Shown: piece after piece, positions 8,194 to 16,379 of the stretch | How the letters are laid out: each line of letters starts with the position of its first letter | Position numbering within the stretch: position 1 is the first letter of the stretch | DNA from: DSSB01 sp046346845 | Lineage (GTDB): Bacteria; UBA10199; DSSB01 | NCBI GenBank assembly: GCA_046346845.1 | Contig: JAXMHH010000001.1 | Span: forward strand, 620,001-684,000 | Length of the DNA: 64,000 nucleotides | Direction of reading: 5' to 3' | Translations under genes and position numbers: made by a program | The notes under the pieces: generated by a model | What the model was told of the DNA's origin: nothing | The model's input: the letters and a program-made list of their open reading frames with translations, nothing else | Databases searched by the model: none

Positions 8194-8979
8194 ATGGAAG
8201 CGGGCTTCCAATTATTTTTGTTTTCCGTCCAGGCAACGACGATCCGGCAGGCTAGGGAGGCCGGCATCGACGGTCTCGTGGTCGATTGGGAATCCCGCGG
8301 CAAAGAAAGCCGGCAATCCGGCTTCGATACCCAGATCAATCACGACACGGTCGATGATCTGCGCCGGACGCGCGAGCTCTTCGCCGGCACCATCCTGTGC
8401 CGGGTGAATTCGGACCATCCCGGCCGGGAGGAGGAGATCGAGGCGGCCATCGCCGGCGGCGCCGATGAGATCATGCTGCCGATGGTCCGCACCCCGCGGG
8501 AGGTCCTCCTGGCCCTGGAACAGATCCGCGGACGCGCCAGGCTCGGCATCCTCCTCGAAACCCGCGAGGCCTTGAACCATGCCTCGGACTTCGCCGCTCT
8601 ACCCCTGTCGCGCGTCTATCTCGGGCTCAATGACCTGGCCATCGAGCGGGGCGAGCCCAATATCTTCCGCTTCCTGCTCGAAGCGGGATTGCCAGAACTG
8701 AGGCAGAGCTTTCGCTGCCCTTTCGGCTTCGGGGGGCTCACCCTGCCGGAGGCCGGCGACCCCATCCCTTGCGCCCTACTGATGGGCGAAATGGCGCGCC
8801 TGGACTGCCGGTTCAGCTTCCTGCGGCGCAGTTTTTTGCGGGATATCCAAGGCAGGGAGATGGGCCATGAGGTCCCCCGTATCCGGCAGGCCTTGAGGAA
8901 AAATTTCGACCGAAGTCCCGAACGTATCCAAGCCGATCGGCTCGCCTTGGAAGCCGCCATCTTGAAGATTGAGGCCTGA
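8194..8979 (+). CDS. HpcH/HpaI aldolase / citrate lyase beta-like protein
   Basis: The 261-aa protein resembles the HpcH/HpaI TIM-barrel family, which cleaves or forms C-C bonds with pyruvate- or acyl-CoA-type substrates. Visible landmarks are an early acid-rich strand (DGLVVDWESRG), an Arg after a strand (TILCRVNSD), EIMLPMVRTPREV, the metal-ligand Glu strand (LGILLETREAL), and the second acid in YLGLNDLAIERG. The usual downstream half is shortened. ATG at 8194 has GGGGA 7-10 bases upstream; a TTG at 8179 would add five residues. In this operon it may supply a small carbon unit, but the product is unknown. Confidence 0.65.
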   Translation: MEAGFQLFLFSVQATTIRQAREAGIDGLVVDWESRGKESRQSGFDTQINHDTVDDLRRTRELFAGTILCRVNSDHPGREEEIEAAIAGGADEIMLPMVRTPREVLLALEQIRGRARLGILLETREALNHASDFAALPLSRVYLGLNDLAIERGEPNIFRFLLEAGLPELRQSFRCPFGFGGLTLPEAGDPIPCALLMGEMARLDCRFSFLRRSFLRDIQGREMGHEVPRIRQALRKNFDRSPERIQADRLALEAAILKIEA

Positions 8980-8987
8980 CCAAAGCC

Positions 8988-9932
8988 GTGAGCTCAGGAA
9001 CATGGAAAAATAAAATCGTTTTGGTGACGGGAGCCGCGGGTTTCCTCGGCTCCAGCTTGGCGCGGCGGCTCACCGGCCTCGGTGCCGAGGTCCATGCCTT
9101 GGTCCGCCCGGAAAGCAACCTGGCGCGCCTCCAGACGATTTCGTCCGAGCTGCAGATCCATCCCTGCGACTTGAGGGACGGATCTCGCCTCGCCCGAGTC
9201 CTGCAGGAGATCCGCCCGGAGCGCCTGTTCCACGCGGCCTTTCCGCCCGGCCATCCCAGAGATGCCCAGGCCAGGGTGGCCATGTTGCACGACGGCCTAT
9301 CCGGCACCCTGAATTTTCTCGAGGCCCTGGCGCCCCGGGATTACGAGTCACTGGTGGGGCTGGGCAGCTCCTTGGAATACGGCTCCAAAGAGGGGACCAT
9401 GCGGGAGGGGGATCCTCCCCAGCCCGACTGCTGGCGGGGCGCCTGCAAGGCCGCCGAAGCCCACCTATTTCAAGCTTATTGCAAGGAGAGGCGAAGGCCC
9501 GGGGTATGGCTGCGACTATTTTCCGTATACGGGCCCTGGGAGCCTCCTCATCGTTTCATCCCAACCCTCCTGCGTTCCCATCGCGAGGGCCGGGCGATTT
9601 CGCTCACTCCCGAGGCCTACCGCCACGACTTTATCTATGCAGAGGACGTCGTCGATGCCTGCCTGCTCGCCTCGGCCCTGAGCTCAGGTTTTCACCTGTT
9701 CAACGTCGGCTCGGGGGAGCAGCATTCCAACCAGGCAGTCGCCTCCCTGCTCGAAAAGATCACCGGCCGCCCCCTGCTCCGCTCCCCGGCCCCCTACCCC
9801 GTCGGATCCCAGGATCGCACCTCCTGCGTCGCGGATCTCTCCAAAATCAGTTCCGTGCTGGGCTGGAGGCCGCGGCATTCGCTGGAGGCCGGCCTGCGCG
9901 CCAATTGGGAATGGGCGGTGGCCCATGCCTAA
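8988..9932 (+). CDS. NAD-dependent epimerase/dehydratase family protein, catalytic Tyr not conserved
   Basis: The 314-aa extended SDR has GAAGFLGSSLA as its cofactor motif. Typical later blocks follow: LRLFSVYGPWEPPHRFIP, YRHDFIYAEDVVDACL and FNVGSGEQHSNQAV. It is probably a sugar-nucleotide-modifying enzyme of the glycan cluster. The usual PYGASKAAAE block reads DCWRGACKAAEA, so the lysine is kept but the catalytic tyrosine position is Arg (with Trp before it). Translation most likely starts at GTG 8988, because the nearby ATG at 9002 is out of frame. Its end overlaps the glycosyltransferase start by 8 bases, supporting translational coupling. Confidence 0.8.
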   Translation: MSSGTWKNKIVLVTGAAGFLGSSLARRLTGLGAEVHALVRPESNLARLQTISSELQIHPCDLRDGSRLARVLQEIRPERLFHAAFPPGHPRDAQARVAMLHDGLSGTLNFLEALAPRDYESLVGLGSSLEYGSKEGTMREGDPPQPDCWRGACKAAEAHLFQAYCKERRRPGVWLRLFSVYGPWEPPHRFIPTLLRSHREGRAISLTPEAYRHDFIYAEDVVDACLLASALSSGFHLFNVGSGEQHSNQAVASLLEKITGRPLLRSPAPYPVGSQDRTSCVADLSKISSVLGWRPRHSLEAGLRANWEWAVAHA

Positions 9933-10635
9933 GGTGGATATCGTCATCCCCGTGTATCGCAACGCCGCGACCCTGCCGGCCTTGGCCTCGAGCCTCGACC
10001 GGGTCTGCCGGGGGGCCGGTTGGGATTTCACGATTCTATTCGTCATCGACGCCTGTCCGCAGGGTTCGGAAAAAATAGCCGAGGCACTGGCCGCCGGCCA
10101 TCCGGAAATTGCGGTCTACCCCTTGGAAAGGAACCTCGGCCAGCACCGGGCGATTTGGTTCGGCCTCCGTCAGGCCAAGGGAGACTTTACCTTCATCATG
10201 GACGCGGACCTGCAGGACCCTCCGGAGGCCCTGCCCACCTTGCTTCCTCCTCTAGTCGAGCAGGGCGGGGTAGTTTTCGCCGGACGCCGTGGGCATTACG
10301 AATCCCGGTCTCGCCTCCTCAGCTCCAAGCTCTTCAAGACCTTATTGCATTGGGCGACCGGCATCCCGAAGGATGCGGGGCTCTTTCTCGTCATGGATCG
10401 CGCGGCCCGGGAGAAGATGCTGCAAGATCCTTTTCCGCAACCTTTCCTACAGGCGATGATCGGTTGCCTTAAAATCCCCTCTCGATCGATACCTGTCGAG
10501 AGAAACCGACGCCCCGAGGGAACCTCCAGCTATCGCGGCTTGGACCGCTGGAAGCTGGGCATCGGCGCCCTCCTTGCCGTCGGACGCTATCGCCTGAGAA
10601 AACGCGGAACGAAAGCCGGAGGATGGAAGGAATGA
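9925..10635 (+). CDS. Family 2 glycosyltransferase (dolichol-phosphate-mannose synthase-like)
   Basis: The 236-aa GT-A enzyme starts with VDIVIPVYRNAATLPAL. It has the DxD-type nucleotide-sugar/metal motif in FIMDADLQDPPEALP and the NLGQHRAIWFGL block seen in polyprenyl-phosphate glycosyltransferases. The RRPEGTSSYRGLDRWKLG segment matches the acceptor region of that group. The C-terminal transmembrane pair of GtrB/ArnC types is absent, so it is probably peripheral. It could load a sugar onto a lipid carrier for the polytopic protein encoded two genes downstream. It overlaps both neighbours. Confidence 0.85.
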   Translation: MPKVDIVIPVYRNAATLPALASSLDRVCRGAGWDFTILFVIDACPQGSEKIAEALAAGHPEIAVYPLERNLGQHRAIWFGLRQAKGDFTFIMDADLQDPPEALPTLLPPLVEQGGVVFAGRRGHYESRSRLLSSKLFKTLLHWATGIPKDAGLFLVMDRAAREKMLQDPFPQPFLQAMIGCLKIPSRSIPVERNRRPEGTSSYRGLDRWKLGIGALLAVGRYRLRKRGTKAGGWKE

Positions 10636-11366
10636 AGAAGGATATTACCGAACACAACCGCCTCCAGGTCGAATACTTCGAGAAGAACTACAAGGCCCGG
10701 ATGGAGCCGCGAGACTCTCCTTATGTCCGCCGGCAGGTCGGAATGGCCATGGCCTACTCGGGACTGCGCCCCCCGCTGCGACTTCTGGAAGTGGGCTGCG
10801 GGATGGGGCGCTACACCTTCACGCTGGCCAAGCTAGGATTCGAGGTGGAGGGCCTCGACCTGACGCCCAAACTGCTGGAGCGGTTTAGGTCCTTCGAAGG
10901 CGGTCCATCGCGCATCCCCCTGCATTGCGGGGATATCGCCTCCCCGGCCCCCGAATTGCGGGGGCGCTTCGACGCCTTGATCGGCTTCTTCGTCCTGCAC
11001 CACATGCACGACCTCAGGGCCTGTTTCCGCGGCATGTCCAGCGTCCTGCGCCCCGGCGGCACCTTGCTCTTCATCGAGCCCAATCCCTACAACCCGCTCT
11101 ATTACCTGCAGATCGCGATCACGCCCGGGATGACCTGGGAGGGGGACAAAGGGATCCTCGACATGCGGAAAAAACTCTTATTCGGCGCGATGCACGAGGC
11201 TGGCCTGGAGGCTCCGGACTGCCGACGCTTCGGCTTTCTCCCGCCCGGGCTTGTTAATTTGCCGGGGGGCCTGGCCTGCGAAGGGGTCTTGGAAAGGCTG
11301 ACCCCGCCCCCGCTCCGGCCCTTTCAGTTATTCTTGGCGAAAAAACCCCGGGCCCTTCCCGCATGA
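10632..11366 (+). CDS. Class I SAM-dependent methyltransferase
   Basis: The 244-aa protein has the SAM-binding motif I LLEVGCGMGRYT and an acidic end of strand 2 (VEGLDLTP). The methyltransferase-11 pattern continues with DALIGFFVLHHMHDL and LRPGGTLLFIEPNPY. It probably methylates a small-molecule or sugar-lipid intermediate of the cluster. An in-frame ATG at 10623 lies inside the Shine-Dalgarno GGAGGA, so ATG 10632, 8 bases downstream and overlapping the previous stop as ATGA, is preferred. The next gene again overlaps by ATGA. Confidence 0.85.
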   Translation: MKKDITEHNRLQVEYFEKNYKARMEPRDSPYVRRQVGMAMAYSGLRPPLRLLEVGCGMGRYTFTLAKLGFEVEGLDLTPKLLERFRSFEGGPSRIPLHCGDIASPAPELRGRFDALIGFFVLHHMHDLRACFRGMSSVLRPGGTLLFIEPNPYNPLYYLQIAITPGMTWEGDKGILDMRKKLLFGAMHEAGLEAPDCRRFGFLPPGLVNLPGGLACEGVLERLTPPPLRPFQLFLAKKPRALPA

Positions 11367-13171
11367 AGGAGTTTTGGAAAAGAAAACGATGGCTGATCCT
11401 GGCGGGCTCGGGGCTGCTCTCCCTGATTCCCCCGCTGCGCATCCTCGTCCTCTTAATCCATCAGGGGGCCTATAATCCCTCCAACGACGACCTCTTCCTC
11501 GTGCATTTCATGCGCAGTCTTTTGGAACAGGGCCCGTCTTGGCGGACCCTCTTCCAAGAGACCTTCACGACGGGACATTCCCATCTGCTGCCCATGCTGT
11601 TTCATTTCCTCTGGATGAAACTCACGGGGTGGAACCTGGAGTGGCTGCTTTATGTCGGGATTGTTTTGGCCTACGCCAAGGTTTGGCTCCTCTACGACCT
11701 GGTCGCCGATAAGTTGCAATCCCCCTGGAAGGCCCTGCTCTTGCCGTTGATCAGCGGCCTGGTATTTTCCTACACACAGCTGAGCGCCTTCGATTTTGAA
11801 TATGTCACCATCTCTCGAGGGCTTTCCCACCTGGGATTTCTTGTCGGACTCTGGGGTCTGTTGCGGCGGCCCGGCACGTGGACAGGCTCGGCCTGGATGC
11901 TGGCCGGTGGCCTCGTGGCCTCCCTCTCCTCGGGCAACGGCCTTTGCGCCTGGCCGGTCTATTTTTGCGCCCTCTTCTTGCAACCCCGAAAAAAATGGGT
12001 TTTTCTAGCGGCCTGGACGCTGGGCCTCCTGCTCGTCGCTCCGCTCTACGCCTACAATCTCTTTTGGGTGCCCAAATCCTACACCCGTCCCGAGTCGCTG
12101 TTTTCCCTGCGGGGTAGCTATCTCCTGGAAGGCATCGGCCTCTCCATGGCCGCGGGGAATTTCCCAAGAGAGGCCTTGCTCCGCGGGGCCTTCGGCCTCG
12201 GTTCGTTGCTCCTGCTGCTGGGAGTCGGCCTGCGACGACAAGGGAGGGCGTGGTGGCCCATAGCCGCGGCCCCCGCATGGATTGCGCTCTTTTCCCTATT
12301 GAATGTCCTCCAGATCGGCCTGGTCCGCACTCATTTGGCCCCTTGGTACGCCTCCTCCTTCGTATTGTTTTGGGTCGGACTGGCCGGCCTGACCTTCGCT
12401 TTCTGTGAAATATCACCCAGCATCCCTTGGAAGATTCCGGCCTGGGCCTGCCTGGCGCTGATCCTATTTTTCTTATTCACCGGAAATACCACTTGGGCCG
12501 ACAAGGTCTTCTATCTTAATTCCCGCACCCCCTTCGCCGAGACCTGCCTAAGGCACCGCCGTTCGGACTTGGCGGAGTGCCGGCGCAGCCTATTTCAATG
12601 GGGAGACGAAGGCCCCTCGCAATTGGAATCCCTGTCGGACGCCCTCCGTCGTTACGGTTGGTCCATCGCCGCCCCCCGCCAGCGCTGGAGCCTGCAAGGA
12701 GACTTCGCCATCCGGCAGGCGACCGCCTCGGCGAGTCCGGGCATCCCGAAACCCTCCTGGTGGGAGGGACTGGCGGGGCCGGAGGGCGACCCGCGGGGCT
12801 ACCGCCGTTTGAATCTGTTCCTGCATGCCCCCAATTCGGTTTTCTGGGATCTCGAACTCCCCAATCATTTGCAAGGGGCGGTGTTCCGCACGGCCTTGGC
12901 CATCAGCCCCGCCGCGCCGCAGGAGGCGGTCTCGGATGGAGTCGATGTCGCGATTCGGATTCGAAGGGAGGATGGAGCCGAGCAGGAGCTCCTCCGAGAG
13001 ACGCTGTCGCCCAGCCAGCGGGAATGGCGCCCCCTCGCCCTGAATTTAGCCGCTTATGCGGGAGAAAGGGTGACCTTGATCCTGGCCACGGAACCCCGCG
13101 GAAATCCCATCCACGATTGGGCCATGCTGAGATACCCCACCCTCGAAATCGAAGGCCGCGATCACAAATAA
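11363..13171 (+). CDS. Large polytopic membrane protein, possibly GT-C-type glycosyltransferase
   Basis: The 602-aa protein has about ten hydrophobic helices in residues 10-375, then a soluble C-terminal domain (about 380-602) that probably faces the periplasm. An acidic pair near the first loop (YNPSNDDLFLVHFM) sits where GT-C enzymes carry their catalytic Asp motif, and GHSHLLPMLFHFLW follows. This is suggestive, not proof. The C-terminal part looks beta-rich (VFWDLELPNHLQGAVF). It is the last gene of the lipid/glycan operon. Its final three codons and stop lie within a relic of an asd gene on the opposite strand, so its C-terminus was probably reshaped by that event. Confidence 0.6.
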   Translation: MKEFWKRKRWLILAGSGLLSLIPPLRILVLLIHQGAYNPSNDDLFLVHFMRSLLEQGPSWRTLFQETFTTGHSHLLPMLFHFLWMKLTGWNLEWLLYVGIVLAYAKVWLLYDLVADKLQSPWKALLLPLISGLVFSYTQLSAFDFEYVTISRGLSHLGFLVGLWGLLRRPGTWTGSAWMLAGGLVASLSSGNGLCAWPVYFCALFLQPRKKWVFLAAWTLGLLLVAPLYAYNLFWVPKSYTRPESLFSLRGSYLLEGIGLSMAAGNFPREALLRGAFGLGSLLLLLGVGLRRQGRAWWPIAAAPAWIALFSLLNVLQIGLVRTHLAPWYASSFVLFWVGLAGLTFAFCEISPSIPWKIPAWACLALILFFLFTGNTTWADKVFYLNSRTPFAETCLRHRRSDLAECRRSLFQWGDEGPSQLESLSDALRRYGWSIAAPRQRWSLQGDFAIRQATASASPGIPKPSWWEGLAGPEGDPRGYRRLNLFLHAPNSVFWDLELPNHLQGAVFRTALAISPAAPQEAVSDGVDVAIRIRREDGAEQELLRETLSPSQREWRPLALNLAAYAGERVTLILATEPRGNPIHDWAMLRYPTLEIEGRDHK

Positions 13172-13290
13172 TCTCGGATCAGGATTTCCGCGATCTGCAC
13201 GGCGTTGGTCGCCTGGTAGGTAGAGACCACGATGAGCTTGATCTTAGCCTGACCGTGGATTGGTTTGAGAGCCACCTTGGCGGAAGATTT
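13162..13290 (-). pseudogene. Relic of a second aspartate-semialdehyde dehydrogenase gene with an internal deletion
   Basis: Read on the minus strand, this stretch encodes two joined pieces of Asd. The first is the internal block around VALKPIH..QAKIK..IVVSTYQAT. The second is the very C-terminus ATNAVQIAEILIRDYL followed by TGA. The intact asd at 18219-19241 has the same two blocks about 520 bases apart. The join lies at a shared GGTCGCC (plus strand), consistent with deletion between short direct repeats, and keeps the frame. In the C-terminal piece every base difference from the intact gene is synonymous, including TGA for TAA, so the copy diverged under selection before it was cut. No start codon or upstream half remains. 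Confidence 0.85.
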
Positions 13291-13604
13291 TATCTCGGAA
13301 TTTTAAGCGAAGCTTTTAATCTTTGGGCGGGATTTGCGGATTGTCCGGAATAATGTCGACATTTTTCCCAGATGGAAAAGCTTTCTATGTAGATTCTGTA
13401 CAAGTTAAGCCGCCGAAATGAATTGCCTTGACCCATCAAAATTTTTTACATGGTGTGTGACTTTCCTGTTTTGGATTCGTTTTATTTATTAATCCACCGT
13501 TCCGTTCCTTAACAATTCACTCAATAAGCACTCCGGCTGGCGAGAAGATGCTTAGGAATCCATCCCGCGCAAAGGCTCGCTAGCCACTCAACAAGGAGAA
13601 GTCT
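13291..13604. other. AT-rich intergenic region before the beta-helix surface protein
   Basis: These 314 bases are clearly more AT-rich than their surroundings and carry no convincing gene. They separate the asd relic from the surface-protein gene and must hold its promoter. The only confident element is the ribosome-binding site AAGGAGAAG shortly before the ATG at 13605. No repeat, hairpin or RNA gene was recognised. Confidence 0.5.
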
Positions 13605-15014
13605 ATGAGTTCATCGTTTGGCCAAAAATGGATGATTTCCTATTGGGTCTTAACGGCGGTCGCCCTTGCGGGCCCCCGGGCCGAAGCCGCGACCATCAAT
13701 GTCACGGGCACGGCAGTCGCAGGAGACTGTTACAGCCCCGGCGGCGACCCTTGCACCGATTTCAACGGCAATGATTGCACGCTTCAAGATGCCTTGGACG
13801 TGGCGGAATGCAACGGCGAAGGGGACACCATCAACATCGCCGCCGGAACCTACGACGCCGACGCCGCGGGCATCTTCCAATATTTCGCGGCGGATACCGA
13901 AAACTTTCCCCTGGAACTCGTCGGTACCGGCACCGGAACGGTCATTGACGGCATGAACAACGATCAATGCATGGAGCTCAATACCCAGCTGATGGCCGGG
14001 CCTGATGATCAAGCTAATATCTCGGTCTCCAACATCACATTTCGAAACGGCAATTACGGCGGGCCTGGCGGCGGATTGGCGGTCAATGTCACCGACGCGG
14101 ACGTCTCGGTGCAGAATTGCTCCTTCCTCAACAACCTCGCCGATGAATGGGGTGGCGGCCTCTATGCGGACGCCTTCGGCGACAGCATGATGTTCTTCAG
14201 CACCAATTTGTTTTTGGGCAATACGGCAAACTTCGACGACGGCGGCGGCCTCTATGCCGAGTCGGGCCAGGGTTCGATCACGGCCGTCAACAACATCTTG
14301 GCACGCAACACCTCTAACGACGGAAATGGCGGCGGCATGTTCCTGAACGCCAGCGTCGGCAACATCACCGTCACCAACAATACCCTGTTCAACAATACGG
14401 CCACCAATGGAGACGCCGGCGGTCTCGGCGCCCAAGTCGACGACAGCGCCAGCATCTTCAACATTTACAACAACATCGTGTTCGGCAACACTGCCGGCGG
14501 GAACGGCGACGACATCTCCACCTGCGAGCAAGGCGCGACGGTCAATCTCTTCAACAACGATTATACCGAATACTACAGCCAGGCCCTGGACGGCGGGACC
14601 TGCGGCGGCAGCGCGACCTTGAATCAGGGCAGCAACATCCCGGATAACCCGCAATTCGTGAACTCCGGGGCCGACAATTTCCACCTCCAGGCGACCTCGT
14701 CCGCGATCGACAAGGGAGATCCGGCGGCGCCCGCCATGCCCGCAACAGATTTTGACGGCAATCCTCGGCCCGCGGTCCCCGGCACCAATCCCGACATGGG
14801 AGCGCTGGAATTCCAGCCTATTCCTACGCCGCCCCCCAGCCCGACCCCGCTGCCGACGGCGACCCCGACCCCCTCGGGCTTCCTCGAGGGCAGCGGTTCC
14901 CTGTCCTGCTCGCTGCAGACAGGCACCGGCGAAAACCCGCTCTATTCCATTCTGGCGATGGGTATCGGATTGGCCGGAGTCCTGATTCTCCTGCGCCGTA
15001 AGGCTCAAGAGTAA
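13605..15014 (+). CDS. Secreted right-handed beta-helix surface protein with Cys-Ser-Leu C-terminal sorting tail
   Basis: The 469-aa protein has a signal peptide (about 1-28, ending AEA), an N-terminal block with cysteines (GDCYSPGGDPCTDFNGNDCT) and a long parallel beta-helix of Asn/Gly-rich coils. Examples are NISVSNITFRNGNYGGPGGG and NITVTNNTLFNNTAT, like polymorphic outer-membrane-protein or pectin-lyase-fold repeats. A Pro/Thr stalk (about 405-425) leads to SCSLQT, one hydrophobic helix (about 440-462) and RRKAQE. That ending is a tripartite sorting signal shared with the proteins at 24735 and 48125, so it is probably processed and anchored at the cell surface. A strong terminator follows. 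Confidence 0.85.
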   Translation: MSSSFGQKWMISYWVLTAVALAGPRAEAATINVTGTAVAGDCYSPGGDPCTDFNGNDCTLQDALDVAECNGEGDTINIAAGTYDADAAGIFQYFAADTENFPLELVGTGTGTVIDGMNNDQCMELNTQLMAGPDDQANISVSNITFRNGNYGGPGGGLAVNVTDADVSVQNCSFLNNLADEWGGGLYADAFGDSMMFFSTNLFLGNTANFDDGGGLYAESGQGSITAVNNILARNTSNDGNGGGMFLNASVGNITVTNNTLFNNTATNGDAGGLGAQVDDSASIFNIYNNIVFGNTAGGNGDDISTCEQGATVNLFNNDYTEYYSQALDGGTCGGSATLNQGSNIPDNPQFVNSGADNFHLQATSSAIDKGDPAAPAMPATDFDGNPRPAVPGTNPDMGALEFQPIPTPPPSPTPLPTATPTPSGFLEGSGSLSCSLQTGTGENPLYSILAMGIGLAGVLILLRRKAQE

Positions 15015-15030
15015 AATTCAAAGCGCCGCG

Positions 15031-15063
15031 ATAAAGCCCCGCCTCCGGCGGGGCTTTATTTTC
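15031..15063 (+). terminator. Intrinsic terminator after the beta-helix gene
   Basis: A perfect inverted repeat with 13-bp arms (15031-15043 and 15047-15059) and a 3-base loop has a GC-rich centre and ends in TTTATTTTC. It starts 16 bases after the stop codon of the beta-helix gene. Confidence 0.9.
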
Positions 15064-15145
15064 TTCAAACTTGAGGTTTCGGCCAAAAGCAGAAGCAACT
15101 GAATTGCAAGATCCAGGTGTTTAAAATAAATTTTTGGGAGGATTC

Positions 15146-16378
15146 ATGGCAAATTTCATTTCAGGATGGATCGTAATGGGGATGGTAATGATTGCATTCA
15201 AAGCGCCGATAGCTGGCGCACAGCCCGCAATGGGCGAGCGTATGGATCCCCTAGATCTTGCTAATGGGGCTGTGGTCCTTTCCAAGACAAGCCAATATGG
15301 GGTTGGGCAGTGGAGCGCACTAGCCCTAATCGACGGAACTCCACATTTAGGCTGGTGCAGTGAAGAAGGCGCGGCTTTTCCCCATGAATTTGTCATCGAA
15401 TTGGCTCGACCTATCGCCCTCGAATCCATGATTTTTGATAATACTCAAAATCAGGAGGCCAATTACACGGGAATTTCGGCGAAGGATATCGAAGTCTATG
15501 CTTCCAACACTTCACCAACTGAGGGTCTAACCAAGGTTTTACAGGTACAACTTCCCAAGGCTGGGAAACAGGAATTCAAACTCGCGACCCCGATACCCGC
15601 CCGCTGGCTCAAAATCGCGATACTCTCCAATTGGGGCCATCCCAAATTCACGGAATTAATGGAACTGGAAGCGATTGGGCAGCCTTTGCCTGGCGCGGTC
15701 GCCCAAGCACCTCTCTCGGGGACCTACAATACCAACTACAACCTCATTCAATTTGAACAATCAGGAAATACAGTGAAGGGTTGTTATTACGAAGGAGCCG
15801 GCACCTTCAATGGGACCACGGATGGCCGGGTGGTACAATGCGAATGGCGTCAGGATCATGGCAAACGTTTTGGCACGGCTTTGATGGTTTTGTCCGCGAA
15901 AGGCGATTTCATCAATGGTTTTTGGTACGAAAACGGGAATCTGGCTGGTTCGTGGTTTGGGCAACGTGGAAAGCCTGGCGACGATGCAAAGTGCCAAGTT
16001 GACATAAAATCCAGCCCGATCGTCAGTGGCATCGCCGAGACCGGCCGCGCAATCACCTACGGCATCCTCTTTGACACTGCCTCGGACAAAATAAGACAGG
16101 TATCCGAACCCACATTAAATGAAGTGTTGAACCTAATGAAATCGCAACCTGCCTTAAAGTTGGACATTGAGGGTCACACCGATGCCCAGGGTACCGACGC
16201 CTATAATCAAGATCTTTCCCAACGCCGTGCACAGGCCGTCGTCGCCTGGCTGGTTGCTCATGGGGTAGAGTCAATCCGGCTCAGTGCATCGGGTTATGGA
16301 AAGACCCGACCCATCTCAGACAATTCGAGTCCACAGGGCAGGACTCTCAATCGTCGTGTGGAATTAGTAAGAAAATAG
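15146..16378 (+). CDS. Secreted protein with discoidin-like N-terminal and OmpA-like peptidoglycan-binding C-terminal domain
   Basis: The 410-aa protein has a signal peptide (about 1-25). A beta-sandwich-like region (about 35-185) follows the F5/8-type/discoidin pattern (ALALIDGTPHLGWC, FVIELARPIALESMIFDN, ARWLKIAIL). A middle glycine-rich beta region comes next. The OmpA C-terminal domain (about 295-410) has ITYGILFDTASDKI, LDIEGHTDAQGTDAYNQDLS and RAQAVVAWLVAHGV, ending LNRRVELVRK. It probably sits in the periplasm or outer membrane and holds peptidoglycan. ATG 15146 follows GGGAGGA; an upstream TTG at 15134 is less likely. Base composition is less GC-rich than its neighbours. It converges with the next gene with one base between stops. 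Confidence 0.85.
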   Translation: MANFISGWIVMGMVMIAFKAPIAGAQPAMGERMDPLDLANGAVVLSKTSQYGVGQWSALALIDGTPHLGWCSEEGAAFPHEFVIELARPIALESMIFDNTQNQEANYTGISAKDIEVYASNTSPTEGLTKVLQVQLPKAGKQEFKLATPIPARWLKIAILSNWGHPKFTELMELEAIGQPLPGAVAQAPLSGTYNTNYNLIQFEQSGNTVKGCYYEGAGTFNGTTDGRVVQCEWRQDHGKRFGTALMVLSAKGDFINGFWYENGNLAGSWFGQRGKPGDDAKCQVDIKSSPIVSGIAETGRAITYGILFDTASDKIRQVSEPTLNEVLNLMKSQPALKLDIEGHTDAQGTDAYNQDLSQRRAQAVVAWLVAHGVESIRLSASGYGKTRPISDNSSPQGRTLNRRVELVRK

Positions 16379-16379
16379 T

